This document shows, piece after piece, positions 1 through 8,204 of a stretch of DNA of 20,988 bases (its first letter is position 1; each line of letters opens with the position of its first letter). A program made the translations under genes and the position numbers. This stretch comes from DAORHV01 sp964513925 (lineage in GTDB: Bacteria; Patescibacteriota; Gracilibacteria; Peribacterales; Peribacteraceae): contig CAZENR010000018.1 in NCBI GenBank assembly GCA_964513925.1, forward strand, positions 1-20,988, read 5' to 3'. Below the pieces are notes generated by a model. It had not been told where the DNA came from, did no database searches, and worked only from the letters and a program-made list of their open reading frames with translations.

Positions 1-381
1 TTGTTTGGCTTATTTTTGGCAAAAAGCGGCAAATTCCTCCTCTCGATTCCCGGCCTGAAGATCCTGCAGCCGCTGGGCAAGAAATTGCTCTACAAACTGG
101 TGCGCGTACATGACTACGAACGCGCATCTCCTGTTATGCAACAAACGCTCGTCAACGTTACTCGGGAAGATTTGCGCCCGCTGCTTGCAAACATCAAGAC
201 GCCTACAGACATCTTCTGGGGCAAAGACGACCGCATGACGCCCTACGCAGATGCCGTAGTGATGCATGACGAAATACCAAGCAGCATGCTGTACTCCTAC
301 CCCGGCGTTCGTCACTCGGTGCACAAAGACCGTGCCGCGGAAATTGCAGCCGTCATCACGAAAGACATCCTGAAAAAATAA
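1..381 (+). CDS. alpha/beta-hydrolase family protein, C-terminal part (5' truncated by window)
   Basis: This is the last 126 codons of an alpha/beta-hydrolase-fold enzyme whose start lies before the window. The fragment shows the C-terminal half of the catalytic apparatus. A WGKDDRMTP stretch near residue 73 matches the usual acid loop, where G-x-x-D-x-x-T/VP carries the catalytic Asp. GVRHSVH near residue 101 supplies the catalytic His. The nucleophile elbow (GxSxG) would be upstream and is not visible, so substrate and activity cannot be assigned. The reading frame ends in TAA only 7 nt before the MurF-like gene, so it is probably the upstream member of the same transcript and may act on envelope lipids or esters. 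That role is inference from context only. Confidence 0.75.
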   Translation: MFGLFLAKSGKFLLSIPGLKILQPLGKKLLYKLVRVHDYERASPVMQQTLVNVTREDLRPLLANIKTPTDIFWGKDDRMTPYADAVVMHDEIPSSMLYSYPGVRHSVHKDRAAEIAAVITKDILKK

Positions 382-388
382 CGCACGC

Positions 389-2026
389 ATGACCGACATC
401 CTGCTTCTGCTGGCAACGTACATAGTCTTGCTTACCGCATGCGCCTCCGCGCTGCTCACCTGGTTGCATTTGTGGCAGGTGAAAGAATGGCGCATAGACA
501 GACTTCGTGAACATATTGCGCGCGAGGGTTGGCTTGGCACCGTCTTCAGTACGTCGCGCATTGCCATCGGTGGCGCATGGGTTATTGCCGGACTTGCCAT
601 CATCGAGTTGGTATCGGGAAAATTCCCGCAACACATCGGGGCAAAGCTGATCGGCGCCTGGGTGGTATCTTTGCCGCTGGCATTATCGCTCATGAGCGTC
701 GCGCAATTCCTGCTGCGCAAACAACCGCTGCCACGATGGACCATGAAAGCGCGGATGCTGACGGCGACAAGCGTCGTCATAGACGCCGCATGCATTGCTG
801 CGATACTTTCCATCCGCTTCTCCAGCGCCAATCCCAACTTCTCTTCAGGATCGGACTTGGCGTGGGTTGTACTGCTTGCCTTGCCCGCACTGCTCTACTT
901 GCAGCCCGCGGTCGGATTCTTGGCCTGGCTCATTACCATGCCGCTGGATATCTTTCTGAAACGCAGAATTATGCAACAGGCGCGTGCAATACGCGCAGCA
1001 CATCCGCACCTCACCGTCATCGGCATTACAGGAAGTGTCGGCAAAACAACCACCAAGGAACTTGTCGCCTACCTCCTTGCCGACAGAAAGCCGCTTGTGC
1101 CGCCAGATCACGTCAATACCGAGATGGGTGTTTCGCTATGGCTGCGCAGAACGCTTTCCGGAGTACCCGCCGACTCTCAGGCCACGATGGTGGTGGAAAT
1201 GGGAGCGTATCGCACTGGGGAAATTGCGCTGCTGTGCTCCATCGTGCAGCCAACCATCGGTGCCATTACACGTATCGCGGAGCAGCACCTGGCGTTGTTC
1301 GGAAGCCAGGAAGCCATTTGCCAAGCAAAAGGCGAACTCTTCGCTTCGTTGCCTGCGTCCGGCCGCGCATTCGTCAATGCAGACAGCCCCATGTGCGCCC
1401 AGCTGGTTGAGCGCTGCGCTTGTCCGGTCACCGCGGTAGCCACCGATGCCAAGGCCGACGTATGCGGTCTGGATATTGAGGAGACCTCAGAAGGCCTGCG
1501 CTTTTCCGTGGGAGGTACGCTGTTCACTACACGGCTGCGCGGTACTCACAACGTCACCAATATCCTGCTGGCAATAGCAATTGCCAGGCACGTAGGCATG
1601 TCGGACGCAGACATCGCCAAACGCCTGCGCGCCTATGACGGCATGCAGCGAACCTTTCAAGTGCGTCAGGAGCGCGGCGTGACCGTATTGGACGATACGT
1701 ACAACGCCAGTATCGCGAGCCTGACGGCGGCAATCGAGTGGGCCAAGCTGCAGCCAGCCAAACGCAAGATTCTCGTAACACCAGGCATCATCGAATTGGG
1801 CGAAGCGGAAGCGCGACTTCATAAGGACGTAGCCACGCAGGCACTTACGGTCTTCGAGAAAGTGTACGTGCTGGATCGGCGGTTTCTGCGCTATTTCAAA
1901 ACTGCTGGTTTTGGCACCCGAGCCAGTATCCCGTCCGAGGGAATCGAGCGACTTGTCTCCGGAGATCTGTTGGTGTGTGCCGGCAGAATGACTACAAAGA
2001 CGATTGGGCGGTTTCTTCCGTTATAG
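389..2026 (+). CDS. murF: MurF-type UDP-MurNAc-tripeptide--D-Ala-D-Ala ligase with N-terminal membrane domain
   Basis: ATP-dependent Mur ligase, predicted to add D-Ala-D-Ala to the UDP-MurNAc-tripeptide in peptidoglycan synthesis. The P-loop GITGSVGKTTTK begins at residue 212 (Lys219). It is followed by the MurF-like NTEMGVSLWLRR segment, the VVEMGAYRTGEIA segment, an AKGEL-FASLP-NADSP block, GTHNVTNILLAIAIA, and the C-terminal domain motif DDTYNASIASLTAAIEWA with an ELGEAEARLH segment. Family members are about 450 residues. This one has 545 because about 200 residues precede the ligase, containing roughly five hydrophobic helices (near 4-28, 55-76, 86-107, 122-142, 157-190). The ligase is therefore probably tethered to the inner membrane. 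The ATG lies 7 nt after the previous stop and has no Shine-Dalgarno. Another Mur-ligase-like specificity is possible, but MurF is the best match. Confidence 0.85.
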   Translation: MTDILLLLATYIVLLTACASALLTWLHLWQVKEWRIDRLREHIAREGWLGTVFSTSRIAIGGAWVIAGLAIIELVSGKFPQHIGAKLIGAWVVSLPLALSLMSVAQFLLRKQPLPRWTMKARMLTATSVVIDAACIAAILSIRFSSANPNFSSGSDLAWVVLLALPALLYLQPAVGFLAWLITMPLDIFLKRRIMQQARAIRAAHPHLTVIGITGSVGKTTTKELVAYLLADRKPLVPPDHVNTEMGVSLWLRRTLSGVPADSQATMVVEMGAYRTGEIALLCSIVQPTIGAITRIAEQHLALFGSQEAICQAKGELFASLPASGRAFVNADSPMCAQLVERCACPVTAVATDAKADVCGLDIEETSEGLRFSVGGTLFTTRLRGTHNVTNILLAIAIARHVGMSDADIAKRLRAYDGMQRTFQVRQERGVTVLDDTYNASIASLTAAIEWAKLQPAKRKILVTPGIIELGEAEARLHKDVATQALTVFEKVYVLDRRFLRYFKTAGFGTRASIPSEGIERLVSGDLLVCAGRMTTKTIGRFLPL

Positions 2027-2032
2027 CACCTC

Positions 2033-3271
2033 ATGCTCTCCCCCATTCATCACACCTTCGGCCCCCACGCCACGCTGCGGCATGTTCGTGATGCGCTCGT
2101 CGCGCAGCTGCGCCCGGGTTTCGGGAACAAAGACGTGCAAGCGCTGGAATCCGCACTGGGCAGCTTGTACGACGGCGATGCCGTCACGTTTGCGTCGGGA
2201 CGCGAAGGCATGCTGGCGCTGCTGAAAGCCATGAATGTGCTCAATGGTGAAGAAGTCATTCTCCAAGCCTATACCTGCATGGTGCTGCCGAATGCCATTC
2301 ACGCGGCCGGAGGCGTGCCGGTGTATGCCGACATTGAACGCGAGACGCTCAACTTCGACATCGAAGACCTGAAACGGCGCATTACGCCACGCACGCGCGT
2401 CATTGTGTGCCAGCACACGTTCGGCATTCCCGGAAACGGCACAGCGCTTCGGGCCCTATGCGATGCCCACAACATCCTGTTAGTGGAGGACTGTGCGCAC
2501 GTACTACCCGACACCGCATCCACGGACGACATCTGCGCGAATGGTGATGCGCTGTTGCTCAGCTTCGGGCGCGACAAGGCTATTTCCGGCGTTGGCGGCG
2601 GCGCGATGGTTTGCCGCAAGCCCGAACTTGCCGCCAAGCTGCGCGAACTTCAGAAAAGTGCGACCCCAGCCAAGTCGTTCGGCGCTCGTGCGCTGCTACT
2701 GTATCCGCTGTGGTATTGGCTCTTGCGACCGCTGTATGGCATTGGCATTGGCAAGGTGTGCATGCGGCTTCTTGCAATGCTTCGGTTGCTCCCTCCGGTG
2801 CTTACGGCGGAGGAAAAGCACGGCAACATGCCGCTACAGTTCCACCGCATGCCAAACGGCTGCGCCTACCTGGCACTGCGCTCACTGGAACGACTTCGAC
2901 AAATAAATGACCACCGGCGCACGCTAACTGCCTATTATCACCAAGAGGCAACGCAACGGGGATGGGCCGTTCTTGCAGCTATCCGCCCAGATATGCCGCT
3001 GCAAAAGTACCCGCTGTTCTTCCAGGGTGCAGATCGCATCCGTACTGCACTCAAGCAAAAGAACATCTACCTAGACGATGGCTGGACCGGATGCGTGGTA
3101 TGCCCGGAATCCGCCGACCTGCCAGCCAGCGGTTACACGCCCGGAAACGACCCGATTGCCGAGAGTGCCTGCGAGGCGATTCTCAGCTTGCCTACACACC
3201 CATGTACATCTCTTCTGCAAGCCAGAAAACTCGTACTGGAACTTGAGAAAGCTCTGCCGCCACGCACGTAG
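2033..3271 (+). CDS. DegT/DnrJ/EryC1-type PLP-dependent aminotransferase
   Basis: Fold-type I PLP enzyme of the DegT/DnrJ/EryC1/StrS family, which normally transfers an amino group to a keto-sugar nucleotide for surface polysaccharide or antibiotic sugars. VEDCAH puts the PLP-ring-binding Asp at residue 153. SFGRDKAISGVGGG places the Schiff-base Lys at residue 182, followed by the glycine-rich strand typical of the family. The N-terminus (SGREGMLALLKAM, then an EEVILQAYTCMVLPNAI block) matches the phosphate-binding region. The length of 412 residues is normal. The gene starts 6 nt after the MurF-like stop and precedes a FemAB-type gene, so an envelope amino-sugar role is likely. The actual substrate cannot be read from the sequence. 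Confidence 0.85.
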   Translation: MLSPIHHTFGPHATLRHVRDALVAQLRPGFGNKDVQALESALGSLYDGDAVTFASGREGMLALLKAMNVLNGEEVILQAYTCMVLPNAIHAAGGVPVYADIERETLNFDIEDLKRRITPRTRVIVCQHTFGIPGNGTALRALCDAHNILLVEDCAHVLPDTASTDDICANGDALLLSFGRDKAISGVGGGAMVCRKPELAAKLRELQKSATPAKSFGARALLLYPLWYWLLRPLYGIGIGKVCMRLLAMLRLLPPVLTAEEKHGNMPLQFHRMPNGCAYLALRSLERLRQINDHRRTLTAYYHQEATQRGWAVLAAIRPDMPLQKYPLFFQGADRIRTALKQKNIYLDDGWTGCVVCPESADLPASGYTPGNDPIAESACEAILSLPTHPCTSLLQARKLVLELEKALPPRT

Positions 3272-3325
3272 CCGCACTCTATCTTCCACGCCCCGTATAC
3301 AACATACTGCGTACGATACGAACAC

Positions 3326-4438
3326 ATGCGAATCATTCCTGCCACCAACGCCGCCACCTGGGACGCCTTCCTTGCATCCCAGCCATATCGCCCCTTCTTG
3401 CAGAGCTGGGCGATGGGCGATGTGTATACAGACATCGGGCAACAGCCGGTACGCCTGGTACTGGAGCGAGACGGAGTAGTGCTGGGCATCTGTTTCGGGC
3501 ACGTGGTCCCGGCCCGGCGCGGCAGGCATATCAGCGTGCCGTATGGCCCGCTGTTTCGCTACGACTTGTCACCCCAGGATGTTGCCGACATCGCTCCCCT
3601 GTTGGTAAATGCACTGCGCAACGCCGCCACGCAGCACCGTTGCACATTCGTACGCTGCAGCCCGTTTCTGGCGCGCTGCGATGAGCCCGCGTTTCTGAAG
3701 ATGCTGCGTGCAGCCGGTACGCAAGCAATGCGCTCGCCGCTGCATCTGCTGGCGGAGCAAGTCTGGTATCTGCCGCTAAAACAGCAGGATAGATGGTGTG
3801 CGCCGTACGCAGCGGGAGCCACATTGAACGAGGATGCGCTGTTCAAGCAATTCCGTTCCACTACCCGCAATTTAATCCGCCGCGCCGAGAAGGAAGGTGT
3901 TTCCATCCGGGCTTCGGCGCAGCCCGAAACGGACATCGAGCACTTCCTTGTACTACATGACGAAACCCGCCAACGACACGGCTTCACCCCATACACCAAC
4001 GCGTTCTTCAGGGCACAGGTACGTCGTTTCGCCGCGCGCAAGGAGTGCACGGTGTACGTGGCTGAGTATCAAGGAAAGGTCATCGCCAGCTCGGTGCATA
4101 TCCATGCATTCGGCGAAACCAGCTACCATCACGGAGCCAGCGCGGATGCGTACAAGAAAATCCCGGCAAGTTATCTGCTGCAATGGACGGCCATACGCGA
4201 TGCACTGCGCCGCGGTGACGATGTCTACAATTTTTGGGGTATAGCGCCGCTTGTCACCTCGGCCGATGGCCAGCAACGTGCGGAAAAGGGGCATCCCTTT
4301 GCCGGGGTGACGCTGTTTAAAACCGGTTTTGGCGGGAAGCTCTTGGAACTGACGCAGTGCGTGGATATTCCCCTATCGCTCAAGTACCATGGTACTCGCG
4401 CCTTTGAATTGCTCCGCAAGTGGCGCCGCGGATTCTAA
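3326..4438 (+). CDS. FemAB/FemX-type peptidyltransferase (peptidoglycan branch aminoacyltransferase)
   Basis: Member of the FemAB group of tandem GNAT-fold transferases, which attach amino acids from aminoacyl-tRNA to the peptidoglycan stem peptide. The N-terminal half holds FLQSWAMGDVY near residue 28, matching the FxQS-x-W signature. The second GNAT half contains LFKQFRSTTRNLIRRAEKEG near 168, then CTVYVAEYQGKVIASSVHI, and finally SYLLQWTAIRDALRRG followed by VYNFWGI, the classic FemAB C-terminal block. The 370-residue length is typical. The ATG at 3326 follows a 54-nt gap after the aminotransferase; a TACGAT hexamer ends 8 nt before it and may be a weak -10. Together with the MurF-like ligase this suggests local control of cross-bridge chemistry. 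Which amino acid is added is unknown. Confidence 0.85.
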   Translation: MRIIPATNAATWDAFLASQPYRPFLQSWAMGDVYTDIGQQPVRLVLERDGVVLGICFGHVVPARRGRHISVPYGPLFRYDLSPQDVADIAPLLVNALRNAATQHRCTFVRCSPFLARCDEPAFLKMLRAAGTQAMRSPLHLLAEQVWYLPLKQQDRWCAPYAAGATLNEDALFKQFRSTTRNLIRRAEKEGVSIRASAQPETDIEHFLVLHDETRQRHGFTPYTNAFFRAQVRRFAARKECTVYVAEYQGKVIASSVHIHAFGETSYHHGASADAYKKIPASYLLQWTAIRDALRRGDDVYNFWGIAPLVTSADGQQRAEKGHPFAGVTLFKTGFGGKLLELTQCVDIPLSLKYHGTRAFELLRKWRRGF

Positions 4439-4445
4439 GCCTCAC

Positions 4446-4742
4446 ATGTCACCCTCCGCCCCAGTCGACGACAAGCTGGACATCATCATCGGCCACCTGG
4501 AAGCCATGAACAAGCGCGACAAATTGCGTACGACGGGTGCGTTTATTCGCGGAGTCATCGGCCTTATTCCCTTGGTCGTATTCCTATGGAGCGTGTGGTA
4601 TGCGGTCAATCATGCGCAGGAGCTGATGGCGCAAATCTCCAAGTCCGCCGCTACGGCAGCCGCAGAAGCTACCAAGAACGGCGGCAAGGGAATGCTCGAC
4701 GACCTACTCAAGCAATACGACATCCCGGCGCCGAAGAAGTAA
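4446..4742 (+). CDS. small single-pass membrane protein, unknown function
   Basis: A 98-residue protein I do not recognise. The frame is open further upstream to 4389, but that would overlap the FemAB-type gene by 50 nt, so I chose the ATG 7 nt after its stop. Residues 1-30 are polar and charged (DDKLDIIIGHLEAMNKRDK). One hydrophobic helix spans about residues 33-55, followed by an Ala/Lys-rich amphipathic stretch (SKSAATAAAEATKNGGKG) and a Pro-containing tail. It looks like a bitopic membrane protein with a short C-terminal helix. Its position as the last gene of the wall-synthesis run suggests an accessory role there, but nothing in the sequence proves it. Confidence 0.65.
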   Translation: MSPSAPVDDKLDIIIGHLEAMNKRDKLRTTGAFIRGVIGLIPLVVFLWSVWYAVNHAQELMAQISKSAATAAAEATKNGGKGMLDDLLKQYDIPAPKK

Positions 4743-4753
4743 GCATCTCAAAA

Positions 4754-4773
4754 CCGGACCCGAAGGCCCGGTG
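4754..4773 (-). terminator. weak hairpin between convergent genes, possible terminator
   Basis: ACCGGACC-CGAA-GGCCCGGT forms an 8-bp stem with one A/C mismatch and a CGAA tetraloop. On the minus strand it is followed by only four T residues, and on the plus strand by none. It lies in the 63-nt gap between the plus-strand membrane-protein gene and the minus-strand SH3 lipoprotein gene, where a terminator is expected. Confidence 0.3.
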
Positions 4774-4805
4774 TATGAGGTCCAAGCATGTTGCTTGCAA
4801 GAGAG

Positions 4806-6230
4806 TTACTTCACCATTCTCACCACATCGTCTGCGGTTGCCCCGGGGCTGACGAATAAGCTCGGCAAGCGCAGGAATTGGCTGCGTACGAATTTGCGGT
4901 CGGGCGACTGGCTGATTCCGAGCAGGAATCCTGCTTCGGCGGCTTTCTTCATTACGCGGTCATTCACTCCGCCCATCGGGTACGACACCACATACACTTC
5001 GCGCTTGGTCACATCTTCTAAGATCTTCTTGCTTTGCCCCAATTCCAGCGCGACCTGCGAGTCGGTTAGTGAGCGCATATCGTCGCCGGAATGACCCTCC
5101 GACTGCAAATCGTTACCGTTTGCCAGCAAGTTCAGCACCGTCTTCTCGGTAATACCCGAAATACCAACGTCCTTGGTGCCAATGAACAGCGTTGCATTCA
5201 CGCCGGCGGACTCCAATGCATCGGAGACGGAGCGGACGTTAGATGCATTCACGCCCGCGATGGTCAGAACTACCCAGTCCGGACTTACGCGTGCATCGCG
5301 GCTTTCTTGAGCCAAAATAACGTCGTACAACGACTTGAGCGTCACCACCTTCTTGCCCGCAGCCTTCAGTGCAGCCATGTGCTTTGGCAGCGCATTCATG
5401 CTCGATGCGTCACCAGCCTTGTACTGCAGTATCGGCAAGGAATACTCCTCCTGGCGCACCAAGAACGTGGGCTGGAACGGTTTGAGGTATTGCGAAGAAA
5501 CATATCCTTCTTTGCCTCCATAGCTCACGCGCGCCCACTCGCCGTTCATGGAGAGCGGCGTCACGATTGCCTGTCCGGGAAGTTCGGCGATTTTTTCCGA
5601 TTGAGACGACGGATCTTTGCGCATGTTCAAGAATGCAAAGTCCACGTAATACTTGCCTTCGTACTGCTTCTTTTCCACAGCCAGTTTCTGGTCGGTGGTC
5701 AACTTGGCGATATAGCGCATGGCTACGTACCCCTCGCGCTGGTCTGCCAGCTTGACCTTTGCCCATTCTGCATTGGGAATATCCAGTACGAACAACATGT
5801 CGCCTTGGTTTAAGCGGCTGACCAGAGCCGAGCTTACATCCATGGATGCACGCACGTTCAGGAACGGATTGTTCACCTTGTACACATTCGCAGCCTGGTC
5901 TGCACCACCCATGCGCAGAGCCTCGTACTGCTGCACCTTTGCCTGATCTACTGCTGCCACTGCGCCCGTCGTCAGCGTTGTCGTGACAACCGCGGCAGTT
6001 CCCGTTGCCACCGTTGCCGTCGTTGTACTCGTCGTCCCCCCGGTACCCACGCTCAATGTTACCGTGGACGAACTGCTGCCCTGCTGCGCTATTTCATAGA
6101 CGCGCTGCAAATCGTTGTCCGTAAAGGTGAATTCCTCGAATGTCTTGTCCGGCTCGGGCGAACTGCAACCGACGAATAAAATGCCAAACGAGGCAATGAG
6201 GAGGAAAACGACGAGGGAACGGGACGACAT
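4806..6230 (-). CDS. lipoprotein with two bacterial SH3 domains and a degenerate polysaccharide-deacetylase domain
   Basis: Secreted, lipid-anchored wall protein of 474 residues. A hydrophobic signal ends in the lipobox FVGC (Cys22). Residues 51-90 are a Ser/Thr/Val-rich linker. Two SH3b repeats follow at about 116-176 (FLNVRAS ... GYVAMRYI) and 194-250 (FLNMRKDPSS ... GYVSSQYLKPF), each with the usual LN-R start and G-Y-V end. The C-terminal region from about 265 resembles a NodB/polysaccharide-deacetylase fold (VVLTIAG ... ESAGVNATLFI ... NGNDLQSEGHSGDDM ... VVSYPMGG). The metal and catalytic positions are altered: the TFDD motif reads TIAG, and HSxxH keeps His380 but has Asp384. It probably binds peptidoglycan rather than deacetylating it. 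It starts 23 nt downstream of argS and is probably cotranscribed with it. Confidence 0.75.
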   Translation of the reverse strand: MSSRSLVVFLLIASFGILFVGCSSPEPDKTFEEFTFTDNDLQRVYEIAQQGSSSSTVTLSVGTGGTTSTTTATVATGTAAVVTTTLTTGAVAAVDQAKVQQYEALRMGGADQAANVYKVNNPFLNVRASMDVSSALVSRLNQGDMLFVLDIPNAEWAKVKLADQREGYVAMRYIAKLTTDQKLAVEKKQYEGKYYVDFAFLNMRKDPSSQSEKIAELPGQAIVTPLSMNGEWARVSYGGKEGYVSSQYLKPFQPTFLVRQEEYSLPILQYKAGDASSMNALPKHMAALKAAGKKVVTLKSLYDVILAQESRDARVSPDWVVLTIAGVNASNVRSVSDALESAGVNATLFIGTKDVGISGITEKTVLNLLANGNDLQSEGHSGDDMRSLTDSQVALELGQSKKILEDVTKREVYVVSYPMGGVNDRVMKKAAEAGFLLGISQSPDRKFVRSQFLRLPSLFVSPGATADDVVRMVK

Positions 6231-6253
6231 GGAAAAGGTGGGTAAAAAAAGAA

Positions 6254-7957
6254 TTACATGCGATCGGGAACGCGCAACGTCAGCAGCTCGGCGCCGGTCT
6301 TCAAAATGCGCGCGGTGACGTGCGTCAGAGCCAAACGAAGTTCACGCTGTTGGCCTTCTGCCTTCAGAATGACTTCGGCGTTGTAGAACGAGTTGTACGA
6401 CTGGCAAACCTCATACAAATAGTTGGTCAGCTTATGTGGCAAGTGCTCGCTGCGCGCAGCTTCAACCGTAGCTCCGAACTGGAAGAGCAGATGCAGCAAC
6501 GAACGCTCCTTCGCGCCAATGTCGCCGGAGTACGCAGTTGGTACCGCAAACGCATCGGCGCCGGCCTTGCGCAGCACGGAACATGCACGCGCATGCGTGT
6601 ACTGCAGGTACGGCGCGCTGTTCCCCTCGAAGCTGAGCATCTTATCCCAGTCGAAGACGATATCCATTTTCCGGTTCTGACTCAGAATGCCGTACACCAG
6701 GGATCCCGTGCCCATCATCTCGGCCAATGCCTTCGGATCATCGGTCTGAATGGCGTCGCCGCGCTCGGTGACAATCTCCTGCGCGCGAGCAACCGCTTCA
6801 TCCAGCACGTGCTCAAGTTTGACGATGTTTCCCTTGCGAGTGCTCATCTTGCGGTCTACGAAACGCATGCGACCGAATAGCACATTCTCGAATGTCGGAA
6901 GTTCCCATCCAAGCAGCTTGCAAGTGGCTTCCAACTGCTCGAAGTGGAGCTTCTGCGCAACGTCGGTACAAATGAGAATGGTCTGCGGATGGTAGGTATC
7001 GATGCGGTAGCGCATCTGGGCGATATCGCGCGTGGAGTACAACGTCGCACCATCCCCTTTCAGCACCATGTACGGTGGCAACTTGCTTTCCTCGGAAAAG
7101 CGCACGATCAACGCACCCTCATTTCCCTCCACAAACACCTTCTTGCGCTTGCCTTCATCCAGAATCGGACCCATTTTGTCCTCGTAGAAACTCTCGCTTA
7201 AATCCAAGTCGAAACGCACATGCAAACGCTTGTAAATGCCTCCAAGCGAACGCTTGGTGACAGAAAGAACATCTTTCCAGAATACCCGAAGTTCGGCATC
7301 CCCTTGCTCTAAACGTCGAAATGCTTCGCGTCCTGCGTCTTCCAGGGTCGCATCCTTCTCAGCCTCCTCGTGAAACTTGACGTACAACGCAAGTAAATCA
7401 TCCAGCGTGCACTCCGACGGAGGCTTGGTCCCCCACTTTGCAAATGCCACTGACAACTTGCCGAATTGCGTCCCCCAGTCGCCCATGTAGTTCCAGCTCA
7501 AGGTGGGAAACCCTCGAAATGCGTACAGATTGCAAAGTGCTTGGCCAATAACGGTACTCAGGATGTGATGAATACCTAGAGGCTTAGCGATGTTGGGTTG
7601 CGAATACTCAACAATCACCGGCGCTCCGCCTCTGGAGGGAGTCGGGTCACATTGCTGCCACGCCTCATTCAATGCCCCGACCAATGCCGAAGGTGAAACT
7701 ACGACGTTCACATACCCAGCTCCTGCGACGTCGGCGCTTGCCACACCCGGCACCGTTTTGACTGCCTCGGCAAGTATGAGTGCTACATCGCGAGGCGGCT
7801 TTCCAAGCTTCTTGGCAAGTTGCAGCGCTGCAGACGTTGTTAGGTCCCCCTTGCTGGAATCTACCGGAACTTCAAAGTGGATATCTGTCGAGATGCCGCA
7901 TTTTTCTTGCAGAACCCGCTGCGCGGTAGCCGACAAATTTAGACGAAGTTCGTACAC
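6254..7957 (-). CDS. argS: arginyl-tRNA synthetase
   Basis: Class I synthetase charging tRNA-Arg. An N-terminal Arg-tRNA-synthetase additional domain (VPVDSSKGDLTTSAAL, residues 30-45) precedes the catalytic core, which has EYSQPNIAKPLGIHH, SWNYMGDWGTQFGKL, and the KMSTRKG loop at residues 370-376. The C-terminal DALR anticodon-binding domain ends the protein (LPHKLTNYLYEVCQSYNSFY ... LLTLRVPDRM). The length of 567 residues is usual. The HIGH signature normally reads H-x-G-H after KP(F/L/M); here it reads GIHH at residues 128-131, discussed as a finding. The start is GTG at 7955-7957: an in-frame TAG lies 15 nt upstream of it and there is no ATG between. No Shine-Dalgarno is evident. Confidence 0.95.
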   Translation of the reverse strand: MYELRLNLSATAQRVLQEKCGISTDIHFEVPVDSSKGDLTTSAALQLAKKLGKPPRDVALILAEAVKTVPGVASADVAGAGYVNVVVSPSALVGALNEAWQQCDPTPSRGGAPVIVEYSQPNIAKPLGIHHILSTVIGQALCNLYAFRGFPTLSWNYMGDWGTQFGKLSVAFAKWGTKPPSECTLDDLLALYVKFHEEAEKDATLEDAGREAFRRLEQGDAELRVFWKDVLSVTKRSLGGIYKRLHVRFDLDLSESFYEDKMGPILDEGKRKKVFVEGNEGALIVRFSEESKLPPYMVLKGDGATLYSTRDIAQMRYRIDTYHPQTILICTDVAQKLHFEQLEATCKLLGWELPTFENVLFGRMRFVDRKMSTRKGNIVKLEHVLDEAVARAQEIVTERGDAIQTDDPKALAEMMGTGSLVYGILSQNRKMDIVFDWDKMLSFEGNSAPYLQYTHARACSVLRKAGADAFAVPTAYSGDIGAKERSLLHLLFQFGATVEAARSEHLPHKLTNYLYEVCQSYNSFYNAEVILKAEGQQRELRLALTHVTARILKTGAELLTLRVPDRM

Positions 7958-7984
7958 AGAAAGTGAACACTAAAACAGCGCTAC

Positions 7985-8012
7985 TGTATACCGTTTAGAC
8001 TGTTTGTGTAGA
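7985..8012 (-). promoter_or_regulatory. possible argS promoter
   Basis: On the minus strand TCTACA (8007-8012) and TATACA (7985-7990) are separated by 16 nt, giving a start near 7978 and a leader of about 20 nt before the GTG. The -35 match is only moderate (4/6) and overlaps one DnaA-box-like site. Confidence 0.35.
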
Positions 8013-8175
8013 AGAAAACAAAATTTGTTCTTGATCACTCTTTTTCTTCATGTTTTTACACCACTTTGAACACAAAAATTGTGCACAATCGTACACCCGT
8101 CTTGTGGAAATTTTTGTGGAAAACCTGTGGAGAACAGTGAGCGAACTTGCCTAGAAAGATAGCCGGAAACAAGGT

Positions 8176-8204
8176 TTTACCTCATTGCAAAAATCAGGTA
8201 TAAT
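8176..8204 (+). promoter_or_regulatory. promoter abutting the start of the pilin-like lipoprotein gene
   Basis: TTTACC (8176-8181), a 17-nt spacer and a perfect TATAAT (8199-8204). The ATG is at 8214, so transcription would begin about 3 nt before it. A Shine-Dalgarno-like AAGGAG (8205-8210) sits between -10 and ATG. If this promoter is used, that AAGGAG would be mostly untranscribed and the mRNA essentially leaderless. Confidence 0.6.

Noticed and set aside
10..837. 275-codon minus-strand frame
   Set aside because: It overlaps the hydrolase tail and MurF-like gene, both clearly coding, and its composition is that of a shadow frame.
4389..4445. Upstream extension of the small membrane protein gene
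   Set aside because: It would overlap the FemAB-type gene by 50 nt, while an ATG lies 7 nt after that stop.
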